From Peptoniphilus equinus (GTDB lineage: Bacteria > Bacillota > Clostridia > Tissierellales > Peptoniphilaceae): 64,000 bases of DNA. Where the stretch lies: contig NZ_CP115667.1 of NCBI RefSeq assembly GCF_027921445.1, forward strand, positions 868,001 through 932,000, read 5' to 3'. The first letter of the stretch is position 1. Every line of letters starts with the position of its first letter. Positions 7,507-16,730 of the stretch are shown here, piece after piece. The notes beneath the pieces are model-generated. The model was not told the origin of the DNA, made no database searches, and was given only the letters and a program-made list of their open reading frames with translations. The translations under genes were made by a program, and so were the position numbers.

Positions 7507-7705
7507 TAAAAAAGGCCAATCATCCCAAAGGACGATCGACCGTGGTTCCACCTTCATTGCTCCTCAAAAGTTTTATCGCAACTTCTACGCTTCGCATTAC
7601 CGAAGAACTCCGGGTTAGTTTTCATAAGTTAACTTCTAGCCTTGCACCAACCGGCTTATCTCTGAAAAAGCATCCCTTATTACTCGTCCCTTCAACGTTA
7701 TACTA
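7507..7705 (-). promoter_or_regulatory. T-box leader (tRNA-Thr-responsive) of thrS
   Basis: The minus strand carries the conserved T-box sequence AAGGTGGAACCACG at 7554-7541, the stem I element GGTGCAAG, and a terminator GGTCGATCGTCC/GGGATGATTGGCC followed by TTTTTTT at 7513-7507. A threonine codon ACC at 7615-7613 is the likely specifier, inferred from the downstream gene rather than from a full fold. Uncharged tRNA-Thr would favour the antiterminator and read-through into thrS. Confidence 0.92.
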
Positions 7706-7711
7706 AATTAG

Positions 7712-7739
7712 AGTATACTCCAAAATTGAAAAATGTCAA
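7712..7739 (-). promoter_or_regulatory. Promoter of the thrS T-box transcript
   Basis: Perfect TTGACA at 7734-7739, 16-base spacer and TATACT at 7712-7717. The predicted start near 7705 fits the 5' end of the T-box. Confidence 0.8.
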
Positions 7740-7740
7740 A

Positions 7741-8412
7741 TTAAATTTGAATCAGTGTGCCGACATCCACGAGAGGACCTTGAAGCTGCGTCCAACTTTC
7801 ACCCTGCCGATCTAAAAATTTTACGATACGGGCATAAGACGGATGTCTTTCCAGAGATCCGGCAAAGACTAACGTGTCGTTAATAAGCCCTGATGCACCG
7901 CCGAGAAACCCGTAGTTAAATCCTTTCAGCGCCACATGTTCCGATTCCACGAGAAGGATGGGCGCGATGTCTTTCAGTGTCCTGTAGATACCCACATCTG
8001 AAGTGATGAGGCTGCGCCTTCCCACGACCAGATTGCACTTCGTGTAGCCTTGTGCCACGTGAATGAAATGGTAGCCTTGACGCTCGTAAAATGCACGGAC
8101 AGGTTCTGGGGTCACCTTCATATTGTGTATAACCCATTTCCCAAAGACGGCGATATTTAACTGCACATGGCCCGGATAAGGGCTCGCTATGCCCTCAATG
8201 GGCATGACGTTGTAATGCAGTCCCAAGTTTTTGAAAAAGTCGGTACACTCCGCCGCCACAGCTAAAGTGCTGTCGTCGAGCTTGTGCACCAGAAGATCAG
8301 CATGGCCGTTAATCCCTGCATAGACTTGTGAGAGCCGAGGCGTCAACACGACAGTGTCCATGTCCTTCAACGATGCTTTGAGATGTCGTGCGGCCTCATC
8401 CAGAAGAATCAT
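7741..8412 (-). CDS. DUF6873 family (GME-fold) protein
   Basis: 223 residues without signal peptide or membrane helices. The sequence resembles the DUF6873 proteins, which are predicted to share the guanidino-modifying-enzyme (pentein) fold; I see features such as HADLLVHKL, GYTKCNLVVG, SDVGIYRTL and GFLGGASG. The late Cys in TKCNL and the GG loop could be part of an active site, but no reaction is established. It overlaps the upstream methyltransferase gene by 4 bases and is last in the FHA-to-rho operon, so it is probably translationally coupled. The family assignment is from memory of conserved motifs and the function remains unknown. Confidence 0.7.
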   Translation of the reverse strand: MILLDEAARHLKASLKDMDTVVLTPRLSQVYAGINGHADLLVHKLDDSTLAVAAECTDFFKNLGLHYNVMPIEGIASPYPGHVQLNIAVFGKWVIHNMKVTPEPVRAFYERQGYHFIHVAQGYTKCNLVVGRRSLITSDVGIYRTLKDIAPILLVESEHVALKGFNYGFLGGASGLINDTLVFAGSLERHPSYARIVKFLDRQGESWTQLQGPLVDVGTLIQI

Positions 8413-9152
8413 CGCTGCATCTCATACATGAGAATGGAACCCGCCACGTTCACATTGAGGGAATCAATACCCTCGGTGGGTATGCGGACCGTGGCATCAG
8501 CATAGGCTTTGATGTCGTCGCTCACGCCCCCGGCTTCATTCCCCAACACCACAACGGTGTCCTTCTTAAAAGGAAAGTCTACCGAACTTTCGGCATCGAC
8601 CACATCAGTGACCACGATGTCAAACCGACCTTTCAAGGCCGCCAGTTCTCTCTTGCTCTTTAGAATAATCAGCGGTGTCCGAAAGATTGATGCCATCGTA
8701 GAGCGCACCGTCTTGGGATTATAGATATCCACACATGCCGGTGTCATGATCACGCCCATATTAAATCCGTCGGCAGATCGGATAAGGCCTCCCGCATTAC
8801 CCGGGTCCTGAATGTCATCCAAAAGAATAAACCGTCCGGATGAAGGAAGCTCCGATGTATGGACAAAGGGAAAGTAAGCGATGACGCCTTGCGGCGACTG
8901 CGTATCGGACAGCTCATTAAGAAGGGCTTCAGACACCACCAGAATGGTTCCGTCGATGACAGCTCTCACCTGATCGAGCATGGCCTCTGTCGTCACCGTA
9001 TACAGGGGCGTGCTGTAGCTTAAGGCTTCTTTTAATACCACAATACCTTCAATCATAAAGCACCGGGCTTCGTAGCGATACTTTTTCTTTTTGAAATTTT
9101 TCAGATATTTGAAAAGCTTGTTGCTTTTACTGTCGATATACTTTATTTCCAT
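8409..9152 (-). CDS. TrmH/SpoU family RNA 2'-O-methyltransferase
   Basis: 247 residues. An N-terminal substrate-binding domain (about 1-95) resembles the rlmB/tsnR type (YRYEARCFMIEGIVVLKEAL), followed by a SPOUT knot domain with motif 1 LDDIQDPGNAGGLIRSADGF, motif 2 VVLGNEAGGVS and motif 3 IPTEGIDSLNVNVAGSI. These bind S-adenosylmethionine and form the dimer active site. It methylates a ribose in rRNA or tRNA; the exact site cannot be read from the sequence. It overlaps rho by 10 bases and the DUF6873 gene by 4, so it is part of a tight operon. Confidence 0.92.
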   Translation of the reverse strand: MEIKYIDSKSNKLFKYLKNFKKKKYRYEARCFMIEGIVVLKEALSYSTPLYTVTTEAMLDQVRAVIDGTILVVSEALLNELSDTQSPQGVIAYFPFVHTSELPSSGRFILLDDIQDPGNAGGLIRSADGFNMGVIMTPACVDIYNPKTVRSTMASIFRTPLIILKSKRELAALKGRFDIVVTDVVDAESSVDFPFKKDTVVVLGNEAGGVSDDIKAYADATVRIPTEGIDSLNVNVAGSILMYEMQR

Positions 9153-10801
9153 TTAAACTCTTTCAGCTTTTCCAGCATGAGCGCATTGCTCTTGTAAGCG
9201 AGCACCGTCTCAAGAAAGCGCTCGGTTAAACTGTCACTATTGTCCTGCTGCATAGCCTGACGCAGTGACCATGAGAACTTGAGCTCTGACGGATCAAACA
9301 GCAGCTCTTCCTTGCGTGTCCCGGATTTAAAAATGTCCATGGCAGGAAATACCCGACGCTCTGAAAGGGTGCGGCTGAGATGAACTTCCATATTCCCCGT
9401 GCCTTTAAACTCTTCATAAATCACATCGTCCATCCGTGAACCGGTTTCAATAAGAGCTGTGGCAAGAATGGTAATGGAGCCGCCTTCCTCGAGATTTCTC
9501 GCCGCGCCGAAAAGTCGTTTCGGCTTGTACATACAGGTCGGATCCAATCCGCCGGAGAGGGTCTTGCCGCTCGGCGGCGTGAGCATATTATAGGCTCGGG
9601 TAAGCCGCGTCAGGGAATCTAAGAGAAGCACCACGTCTTTCTTACTCTCCGCGAGACGCTTCGCCCTCTCAATGGCGCTTTCTGCGATTTTGATGTGATT
9701 CTTCGGCTCCTCATCAAAGGTGGAATAGACCACTTCGCCGTTGATGTAACGTTTCATATCCGTCACTTCTTCCGGTCTTTCATCCACCAAAACCACCATC
9801 AAATGCACATCGGGATAATTGGCGGTAATCGCCGACGCAATTTGTTTGAGCATCGTTGTTTTGCCGCTCTTTGGCGATGACACAATAAGTCCGCGCTGGC
9901 CTTTACCGATAGGCGCGATGAGATCCATCATCCGCACGGCCACAGCGTCACCGTGTTCCAAATACAGGCGCTTGTTGGGAAATATCGGCGTCAGGCGGTC
10001 GAAGTGCGGTCTGCGAGCACTTTCAGAAGGTTTCATCCCATTGACGGACTTGATATAAATCAGTGCATTGCCACCCTCAGCGTTCGGCTTCACCACGCCG
10101 ACCACGTCATCGCCGGTACGAAGCCGGAAGCGGCGTATCTGACTGGGTGCGACATAAATATCGCCGTCGGAAGCCTGGTAGTTCTCTCGCCGCAAAAAGC
10201 CAAAACCGTCTTGATAAATCTCAAGAATACCGGACGTGGTATTGAGCGTATCCAAATCCTGTACCAATTCTGTTGCATTGTCGGACAACGACGATGTATC
10301 AATGTCCTCTCGCGACACCGCCTCTTTTTTTATGCGCTCAAGCGTCTTGTCAAATGTTTCTTTTGTCCAACGGTTGTACGTCACAATGGCGTCAATGAGT
10401 TCTTTTGTGCTCTGCGTCTTAAGTGTCACGCCAAGCTCTGACGCCATAGACTTCAACATCGCCACGTCCACTGCTTTTAATTGACTTTCCATGTAATCGG
10501 AGATGGAAAAGGTGCCTTGTTTGTGCAGTATCGCTTCAATCAGTGCTGCTTTTTTATACTTGTAGGGACTTGAGATATTCAAAGAAAGGGCGATCTCTTT
10601 CAGTTCTTTGAGTGACTTCGCCGTTAAATCGTAAGAAGAAAATGATGTGATGGTGGGCATAATACCGTGAGTAATATAGTTATAATAGTCGCCGCGGCTA
10701 AGGGACTCATGCGGTTCAAGTCCCATAGACACGGCGATATTTTTGAGGTCCTGAAGGGATTTATTCTTTAACACCTCGATATTCTTATACGTTGATTGCA
10801 T
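9143..10801 (-). CDS. rho: Transcription termination factor Rho with extended N-terminus
   Basis: 552 residues, well above the 420 of the short forms. Residues about 12-45, 61-95 and 108-142 look like three successive Rho_N/SAP-like helical modules (SLxxLKxIAxxLG type). They are followed by a charged linker, the cold-shock RNA-binding domain at 188-260 (DGFGFLRRENY), and the hexameric ATPase with Walker A SPKSGKTT near 309-316, Walker B VVLLLDSLTR, the Q/R loops and a GSRMDDVIYEEFKGTGN region. It terminates untranslated transcripts. Its stop overlaps the TrmH start, and its ATG overlaps the glpX stop by one base. Confidence 0.97.
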   Translation of the reverse strand: MQSTYKNIEVLKNKSLQDLKNIAVSMGLEPHESLSRGDYYNYITHGIMPTITSFSSYDLTAKSLKELKEIALSLNISSPYKYKKAALIEAILHKQGTFSISDYMESQLKAVDVAMLKSMASELGVTLKTQSTKELIDAIVTYNRWTKETFDKTLERIKKEAVSREDIDTSSLSDNATELVQDLDTLNTTSGILEIYQDGFGFLRRENYQASDGDIYVAPSQIRRFRLRTGDDVVGVVKPNAEGGNALIYIKSVNGMKPSESARRPHFDRLTPIFPNKRLYLEHGDAVAVRMMDLIAPIGKGQRGLIVSSPKSGKTTMLKQIASAITANYPDVHLMVVLVDERPEEVTDMKRYINGEVVYSTFDEEPKNHIKIAESAIERAKRLAESKKDVVLLLDSLTRLTRAYNMLTPPSGKTLSGGLDPTCMYKPKRLFGAARNLEEGGSITILATALIETGSRMDDVIYEEFKGTGNMEVHLSRTLSERRVFPAMDIFKSGTRKEELLFDPSELKFSWSLRQAMQQDNSDSLTERFLETVLAYKSNALMLEKLKEFKWK

Positions 10802-11769
10802 TATTTTGCGTATTCCGGTTTCTTATCCAGGCGATGTTCGGATTGAATCCGACGGACCGTACCGCTTGGCAAACGCATCACTAGCGTTTCTGTTGTGGCA
10901 CGATCGCCGGCACCGAATTTCACGCCGTCAAGAATTTCTCCTTTAGAGACGCCGGTCATGGAAAAGACTACTTCATCACCTTTGACTAAGTCGTCAATAC
11001 CATAAATTTTATCCAAATCGGAGTCCAGCTCAGCACAGCGGCGACGTTGTTCGTCGTCAGTCGGCATAAGTCGGCCTTGGAAATCGCCGCCCAGACACTT
11101 CAAAGCCGCTGCTGCAATAACCCCTTCCGGAGCGCCGCCGCTACCCAGTATGAGATCCACGCCGCTCTCGTCAAAGCAGGTTTCAATGGCAGTGACAATA
11201 TCCCCGTCTGAAACCGACTTAATCCGTGCGCCGAGACTGCGAACTTCAGCAATGATGTCCGCATGGCGCGGGCGATCCAAAATAGCTACCGTGATATCGG
11301 AAATATTTTTGTTCAAGGCCTTGGCAACGCGTTTAATATTGTCCGTTGGAGAGTCGTCCAAGTTGATTTGTCCCTTAGCTCCGGGACCGCAGGCAATCTT
11401 ATTCATATACACATCCGGTGCATTGAGCAAACAGCCGCGAGGTGCCATGGTGAGTACCGCAATGGCATTGTTCATACCTTTTGACACGGCGGTCGTTCCA
11501 TCCACAGGATCTACTGCAATATCCACTTTATCGGCATTGGGCTTGCCTTCCCCAATTTTTTCGCCGATATAGAGCATCGGTGCTTCATCCATTTCGCCTT
11601 CGCCGATAACCACTTCAGCGTCCACTTCAATTTGATCCAACATACGACGCATCGCATCGACGGCTGCGCCGTCGGCGGCATTTTTGTCCCCTTTGCCCAA
11701 AAATTTTGCCGCATTTAAAGCAGCTGCTTCCGTCACTCGTGCTAAGTTGATTGCCAGATTTCTGTTCAT
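10801..11769 (-). CDS. glpX: Fructose-1,6-bisphosphatase class II
   Basis: 322 residues, the usual size for GlpX. It hydrolyses fructose-1,6-bisphosphate to fructose-6-phosphate in gluconeogenesis, using divalent metal. Visible motifs are GEGEMDEAPMLYIGE and the phosphatase signature DPVDGTTAVSKGM, with GSGGAPEGV further on. It starts on the last base of the transaldolase gene and ends on the first base of rho, so the three genes are coupled. The pairing with a fructose-6-phosphate aldolase-like transaldolase places sugar-phosphate interconversion in this operon. Confidence 0.95.
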   Translation of the reverse strand: MNRNLAINLARVTEAAALNAAKFLGKGDKNAADGAAVDAMRRMLDQIEVDAEVVIGEGEMDEAPMLYIGEKIGEGKPNADKVDIAVDPVDGTTAVSKGMNNAIAVLTMAPRGCLLNAPDVYMNKIACGPGAKGQINLDDSPTDNIKRVAKALNKNISDITVAILDRPRHADIIAEVRSLGARIKSVSDGDIVTAIETCFDESGVDLILGSGGAPEGVIAAAALKCLGGDFQGRLMPTDDEQRRRCAELDSDLDKIYGIDDLVKGDEVVFSMTGVSKGEILDGVKFGAGDRATTETLVMRLPSGTVRRIQSEHRLDKKPEYAK

Positions 11770-12425
11770 TAAAATTCTCCTTTTGTGCTTACACTTTTGA
11801 AATCTTCTAAAAATGTTGCGATACCGGAATTCGTTAACGGATGGTTGAGCATCCCCTTAAATACTTTATACGGTACAGTGGCAATATGTGCTCCTGCAAG
11901 CATACATTCCCGAACGTGAGCAGTATGTCGAATTGAAGCTGCAATAATTTCAGTTTGAATATCGTATCGGTCAAAGATATACGATAAATCACGAATTAAG
12001 TTCATACCATCTTCCCCGATATCATCCAGACGTCCGACAAAAGGACTGACATAGGTGGCGCCGGCTTTTGCGGCAAGGATAGCCTGATTGACCGAAAAGA
12101 TCAATGTCACGTTGGTTTTGATGCCCTCTTTGGAGAGCACTTTCACAGCCTTAAGTCCTTCGTCGGTCATGGGAATTTTAATGACAATGTTCTCTCCGAG
12201 TTTAATCAGCTCATGGGCCTGATCCACCATCGTGTCCGCATCTTCTGCCGTGACTTCTGCGGAAATGGCACCGTCGACAATTTTTGCAATCTCTTCGACC
12301 ACGTCTTCAAAAACTCGTCCGGATTTTGCAATCAAAGACGGATTGGTCGTAACACCGTCGAGGATCCCCCAGTCGTTAATCTCTTTGATTTCATCTACAT
12401 TTGCCGTGTCAATAAAAAATTTCAT
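11769..12425 (-). CDS. fsa: Transaldolase-like fructose-6-phosphate aldolase
   Basis: 218 residues, the short transaldolase/FSA subfamily. Class I aldolase barrel with [13 protein letters not shown] at the N-terminus, [10 protein letters not shown], the Schiff-base lysine in VIKIPMT (near residue 83), TNVTLIFS and [11 protein letters not shown]. Members either cleave fructose-6-phosphate or act as true transaldolases on sedoheptulose-7-phosphate; the sequence alone does not settle which, and many Firmicute copies are transaldolases. It abuts glpX and follows ispF by one base. Confidence 0.92.
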   Translation of the reverse strand: MKFFIDTANVDEIKEINDWGILDGVTTNPSLIAKSGRVFEDVVEEIAKIVDGAISAEVTAEDADTMVDQAHELIKLGENIVIKIPMTDEGLKAVKVLSKEGIKTNVTLIFSVNQAILAAKAGATYVSPFVGRLDDIGEDGMNLIRDLSYIFDRYDIQTEIIAASIRHTAHVRECMLAGAHIATVPYKVFKGMLNHPLTNSGIATFLEDFKSVSTKGEF

Positions 12426-12426
12426 A

Positions 12427-12900
12427 TTATCTCCTTTCCAAGAGCACTACCGCTTGTGCGGCAATGCCTTCTCTGCGACCTTCAAAACCAAGTTGTTCTG
12501 TCGTCGTCGCCTTGACCGATACGTTGCCCATGTCGGTATGTAATAAAGACGCCAAACATTCTCGAATGGTTTGAATGTGGTCCTTAAGCTTCGGTGCTTC
12601 ACAGATCACAATGCTGTCGACATTGCCGATGCAGTACCCTTCATTTTCCATCACGTGAACGACGCGTGCTAAAAGCTTTTTAGAATCAATATCTTTATAA
12701 GCGGGATCCGTGTCCGGAAACAGTTTACCGATATCACCTAAGGCAAGGGCACCGAGCACGGCATCCATAATGGCGTGAATCAGCACATCCGCATCGGAGT
12801 GCCCCAACAGACCCAACGGGTAATCAAACTTGATGCCGCCAAGATAAAGGTCCCGATTTTCTGCAAATCTGTGTACATCATACCCAATCCCTATTTTCAT
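12427..12900 (-). CDS. ispF: 2-C-methyl-D-erythritol 2,4-cyclodiphosphate synthase
   Basis: 157 residues, normal length. It forms MEcPP from CDP-ME 2-phosphate in the MEP isoprenoid pathway. Metal ligands D8 and H10 sit in GIGYDVHRF and the third in [16 protein letters not shown]; the C-terminal [12 protein letters not shown] motif is intact. It overlaps ispD by 4 bases, the common ispDF arrangement. Undecaprenyl phosphate from this pathway would feed the wall genes upstream in the same operon. Confidence 0.97.
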   Translation of the reverse strand: MKIGIGYDVHRFAENRDLYLGGIKFDYPLGLLGHSDADVLIHAIMDAVLGALALGDIGKLFPDTDPAYKDIDSKKLLARVVHVMENEGYCIGNVDSIVICEAPKLKDHIQTIRECLASLLHTDMGNVSVKATTTEQLGFEGRREGIAAQAVVLLERR

Positions 12901-13592
12901 ATGTCACTCCTAAGTAATGCCTCAGCCAGAATTAAGTCCTCCGGTGTAGTGATTTTAATATTGGAAAAGTCATCGATCACCATGCTTACTTTGACTCCTG
13001 TCTTCTCTACGAGAGAGCAGTCGTCCGTACCGTAGTAGTGCTCTCTATACGCCTGAGCATAGGCCTTTAAAAGCACCTCTTTATAAAAAACCTGAGGCGT
13101 TTGCACTGCAAAAAGCTCCTTGCGGTTCGGTGTATAGTCGACAGTCTGTCCGTTATGGGACACCTTAATAGTATCTTTCACCGGTGTGGCAAGGGTAGCA
13201 GCTCCGGTCATACTTACCCCATTGATGACCTCTTCAATTTTGTTCACTTTCACAAGAGGTCTTGCCCCATCGTGGGTGAGGACGACTGTAGCTTCCTCCG
13301 GTAATGCCGTCAGAGCATTGTGGATAGAGTCCTGACGTTCTTTACCCCCGTAGACAATTTGATAGGGTTTTGAGAGCGGCTGCTTTCTCAAAATAAGTTC
13401 CAGATAGTGTCGATCAGATTTTTGAATGAGAATAATGATCTCATCAATAGAAGGTGACGCCTCTATCTTTTGAAGCGTACGGGCGAGGATCTCCTGACCT
13501 TCCAAAGTCAAAAACTGTTTGTTGATGCCTGCTTTCATTCGCTTGCCCATACCTGCTGCCGCGACAATGGCAACCACATATTTCGACTCCAT
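12897..13592 (-). CDS. ispD: 2-C-methyl-D-erythritol 4-phosphate cytidylyltransferase
   Basis: 231 residues, normal length. It couples CTP to MEP in the isoprenoid pathway. Nucleotidyltransferase signature AAAGMGKRM near residue 11 with the following K, GGKERQDSI, THDGARPLV and TPVKDTIK are all present. It overlaps the stop of the penicillin-binding protein gene by one base and overlaps ispF by 4, so expression is coupled to wall elongation genes. Confidence 0.97.
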   Translation of the reverse strand: MESKYVVAIVAAAGMGKRMKAGINKQFLTLEGQEILARTLQKIEASPSIDEIIILIQKSDRHYLELILRKQPLSKPYQIVYGGKERQDSIHNALTALPEEATVVLTHDGARPLVKVNKIEEVINGVSMTGAATLATPVKDTIKVSHNGQTVDYTPNRKELFAVQTPQVFYKEVLLKAYAQAYREHYYGTDDCSLVEKTGVKVSMVIDDFSNIKITTPEDLILAEALLRSDI

Positions 13593-15013
13593 CAGTTCAA
13601 CTCTCCCAAAGCAAATTCCATAATGTCGGCGGCAATAGGCGCTGCGACTTCCCCGCCAAATTTTTCAGAATCCTGTAAAATGACTGCGACAGATACTTTT
13701 GGATCCTTAACCGGTGCAAAGCCGACAAACCATGCATTGTAACTGCCGTCAGCCTGACGCGTTTGCGCAGTACCGGTTTTGCCTGCAACAGCTGTGCGGC
13801 GAATTTGTGCACCTCGCCCGGAACCCTGACGGACGACATTTTCCATCATCTCCGCAAGCTTTTGTGCATTTTCAGGTGTAATGGCTTCAGACAGTACGGT
13901 GGGTTCATGAGTTTGTATCGTAGCCCCTTCAGGGGAGGTAATACGCTCGACAAGATATGGCGCCATAATTTTCCCTTGGTTTGCAATAGCATTAGTGATA
14001 AGGGTCATTTGCAGAGGCGTCGTCAAAATGTCCGCCTGTCCGATAGCTGCACTGCCCAGAGCGTGCTGATCCCAACCTTCAGACTTAAATGTAGACGTCG
14101 CCAAATTCAAATCGAAGTCAATATCCTTGTTCATCATAAAACGTTCCGCCACTTCCGTGAATTTATCCTTGCCTATAGCTACCGCTTTATTGGCAAAGTA
14201 AGTATTGACCGAATAGGTGAACGCTTCATTGAGATCAATGTCGCCATATTTTTCGCCACCGGCGTTCTTAATGGCACGACCCAGAATAACTTCTTCCCCG
14301 GTATCCTCATAACTTTGATCTACATCGGATTCCAATATCGCAGCTGCCGTAACAATTTTAAAGACCGAACCCGGCGCATAGCCGCCTTGAATGGCATTGT
14401 TGAAAAAGGCGCCGTTATTTTGTTCCACAATAGCATTGTAATCCTGGTCGATATTTTGCGCATTAAAGTCCGGAGAACTTGCCATGGCAAGGATGGCTCC
14501 TGTGGTTGGATTCATCACCACAATAGCCCCCTTCTTATCTGTTTCAATAAGCGTTTCACGCACGAACTCCTGAATGTTGGAATTCGTCGTTAACGTCATA
14601 TTGTCCCCCACTTCCGTATCAATGTCGGAATCAAAAAAGGCTTGCAAATCTTTCAGTGTCTTACCGGAATTCAATCCCAGCAAAGCATCATTATAAGTTG
14701 CTTCCAAACCCGATCGTCCCTTGGTTTTCGAGGCATAACCGATGACGTGAGAATAGGCTCGAGGATAGGTGTAGTGACGGGTATAGTTATACTTTTCTCC
14801 TACGGTCTCTGCTAGGACATTGCCTTTACTGTCTAAAATGGCACCCCGCTTGATGCCTGCCACTTTGATACTGTCACGTCGATTCGCCGGATGGTCTACA
14901 ATCGTCTTCGCTTCGAATACGGTGAAATAGCTAAGATAGAGTATGAGGCCTAAAAACATAGCTATAAGACCCAACAGTAAAACTATAAGTCGTTTATTTT
15001 CTTTTGAATTCAT
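13592..15013 (-). CDS. Class B penicillin-binding protein (PbpA-type transpeptidase)
   Basis: 473 residues. One N-terminal membrane anchor (about 7-30), a short pedestal with KRGAILDSKGNVLAET, and a transpeptidase domain with SVFK as the SxxK motif, SVN as SxN and KTGTAQ as KTG. It is shorter than typical PBP2 or SpoVD and resembles the PbpA partners of RodA-like proteins. An in-frame ATG exists further upstream, but GAGGG lies 5 bases before ATG 15013, which overlaps the rodA end by 20 bases. With the adjacent RodA-like glycosyltransferase it should form a SEDS/bPBP pair for wall synthesis at the membrane. Confidence 0.95.
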   Translation of the reverse strand: MNSKENKRLIVLLLGLIAMFLGLILYLSYFTVFEAKTIVDHPANRRDSIKVAGIKRGAILDSKGNVLAETVGEKYNYTRHYTYPRAYSHVIGYASKTKGRSGLEATYNDALLGLNSGKTLKDLQAFFDSDIDTEVGDNMTLTTNSNIQEFVRETLIETDKKGAIVVMNPTTGAILAMASSPDFNAQNIDQDYNAIVEQNNGAFFNNAIQGGYAPGSVFKIVTAAAILESDVDQSYEDTGEEVILGRAIKNAGGEKYGDIDLNEAFTYSVNTYFANKAVAIGKDKFTEVAERFMMNKDIDFDLNLATSTFKSEGWDQHALGSAAIGQADILTTPLQMTLITNAIANQGKIMAPYLVERITSPEGATIQTHEPTVLSEAITPENAQKLAEMMENVVRQGSGRGAQIRRTAVAGKTGTAQTRQADGSYNAWFVGFAPVKDPKVSVAVILQDSEKFGGEVAAPIAADIMEFALGELN

Positions 15014-16262
15014 CATATCCCTCATATTTATAGGACAAATCTTCACTCGTAACCTGAAGCACCCCTAAGGCAATAAAACTGGAGAGCATGGATGAGCCTC
15101 CATAGGATACAAAAGGTAGCGTCAGTCCCGTCATAGGAATGAGCTTAATTACCCCGCCGATATTTAAAAAGCACTGTACTGCAAAAAGAATGGCCATGCC
15201 GATAGCAAGTATGCGATAAAAAAGCACCGGCTGTGCCATCGCAATCTTCATGGCGCGATAAGCTAAAAGCAAGTAGAGCATAATAATGCCAATACCTGCA
15301 AAAATTCCCATTTCTTCACAAATCACCGGAAAGATAAAGTCACTGATCCCTACCGGTACAAGCTTCGGATTGCCAAGGCCGATCCCCGTGCCGAAGAAGC
15401 CGCCTTCCGCAATGGCAAACAGTGACTGAACAATTTGTGCTGAGCTGTTGTAAATCTTATCCGGATCCCAAGGATTCAACCAAATATCCAGCCGGACCCT
15501 AATGTGGTTGAACAGAAAATATCCTGCCAACGCCCCCAAAAGCATAAGCCCAATGTTGAGAAGAATAATTTTCCGATCCTCCTCGTAGATAAATTGAATC
15601 CCTGAAAAGATACAAAAGAAAATCGCAGCAGTACCCAGATCTTTTTGAATGAACAAAAACCCGATAAGCAAATACGCCGCCCCTAAAGGCAAAAGAGCCT
15701 TATAGGCGATGGGACGTGAAATCATATATTGATACTTGGCATAATACGATGCCATGAGAAACACGACGGCCAGCTTAGTAAACTCGGTAGGTTGGAAGAG
15801 AATATCATTTGTGATTTGAATCCAATTTCGCGCACCGCCACGCTCCACCCCAAAGAGAAGGGTCACAAGGCATAAAAGAAGCGCCACCACAAAGTAAAAA
15901 GGCGCCCAATTTTCAATCTTTCTTATGCCGCGCATGGCAAAATAGGTGATATAAAAGACCAATATCCCCACAAGCGCCCACACCAATTGACGCAGTCCGG
16001 TGTCCGGATTCAATCGATAAATAGTGACAATACCAATAGTTAAGAGCATGGAAACAATGAGGAAAATATAATTATCCCCGGAAGAAATTTTCCCAAGTAT
16101 AAAGTTGGAAATATAAATCACTGAAATCAAACCGAAAAATAAAATGACAATATACCGGTCAATATGTTGGTTGTTTAATAAAAAGAGTAAAAACAGCGCC
16201 AAGATCTCAAAAAGCAACAGAAGATTGCGCGGCTTTCTACTTTTAAACACACGAGTAAGCAT
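14994..16262 (-). CDS. SEDS peptidoglycan glycosyltransferase (FtsW/RodA/SpoVE family)
   Basis: 422 residues with about 10-12 transmembrane helices. Family motifs present include FQPTEFTKLAVVFLMASYYAK, FIQKDLGTAAIFF with the conserved Asp region, and the C-terminal KLIPMTGLTLPFVSYGGSSM. It polymerises lipid II into glycan strands together with the class B PBP encoded directly downstream. A second SEDS gene (ftsW, 48531-49625) sits in the division cluster, so this copy is probably the elongation or RodA-like one. A start downstream of an FHA gene, with a 2-base gap, shows tight coupling. Confidence 0.93.
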   Translation of the reverse strand: MLTRVFKSRKPRNLLLLFEILALFLLFLLNNQHIDRYIVILFFGLISVIYISNFILGKISSGDNYIFLIVSMLLTIGIVTIYRLNPDTGLRQLVWALVGILVFYITYFAMRGIRKIENWAPFYFVVALLLCLVTLLFGVERGGARNWIQITNDILFQPTEFTKLAVVFLMASYYAKYQYMISRPIAYKALLPLGAAYLLIGFLFIQKDLGTAAIFFCIFSGIQFIYEEDRKIILLNIGLMLLGALAGYFLFNHIRVRLDIWLNPWDPDKIYNSSAQIVQSLFAIAEGGFFGTGIGLGNPKLVPVGISDFIFPVICEEMGIFAGIGIIMLYLLLAYRAMKIAMAQPVLFYRILAIGMAILFAVQCFLNIGGVIKLIPMTGLTLPFVSYGGSSMLSSFIALGVLQVTSEDLSYKYEGYDEFKRK

Positions 16263-16264
16263 CC

Positions 16265-16702
16265 TTACCCCCTATTCTCCACAAAGAGCAGTTGAATAAA
16301 TCCCACGCCGATCTTATCCCCGTCTTGAAGTTCCATAATGTCATAGACTTCTTCTCCGTTAAGAAAAGTCCCATTTTGGGAATTGAGATCTTCAATAAAA
16401 TAACTGCCCTCATCTTCACGAATGGCCAGATGTTCCTTAGAGACAAACTTATCTTTGATGGTGATATCACAGCGATTGGAACGACCGATAATTGTCTGCG
16501 TTCCCAGCACATAGTACTCTTCCATTTTAAAATCCAAAGAATCCAAACGATTCACCACTTTTAGATAAGCGCGGTCAGTATATGTTCGTTTCACATCCAT
16601 ACTTTTAATGTCCAGATAAATCAAACGAATAATACTGAGCAAAAAAAGGTACATGATGATGATAAAGATATATCTTAAAATTTGGGAAATAATCTCAAAC
16701 AT
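16265..16702 (-). CDS. Membrane-anchored FHA domain protein
   Basis: 145 residues. ATG 16702 is chosen because TGAGGTG sits 4 bases upstream; an ATG four codons earlier lacks a site. One transmembrane helix (about 8-30), then a forkhead-associated domain with IGRSNRCDI, SKEHLAI and LNSQNGTFLNG, which bind phosphothreonine. It is first in an operon with a SEDS protein and a class B PBP, a layout also known in Actinobacteria, where FHA proteins are read out by PASTA kinases. The PrkC kinase at 27233-29227 is a candidate writer of its ligand; that link is inference. Confidence 0.92.
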   Translation of the reverse strand: MFEIISQILRYIFIIIMYLFLLSIIRLIYLDIKSMDVKRTYTDRAYLKVVNRLDSLDFKMEEYYVLGTQTIIGRSNRCDITIKDKFVSKEHLAIREDEGSYFIEDLNSQNGTFLNGEEVYDIMELQDGDKIGVGFIQLLFVENRG

Positions 16703-16730
16703 AGCACACCTCATTATTTTTGTCGTGTCT

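Noticed and set aside
13763-14593. Plus-strand frame of 276 codons opposite the penicillin-binding protein
   Set aside because: Antisense shadow; the minus-strand gene has all transpeptidase motifs.
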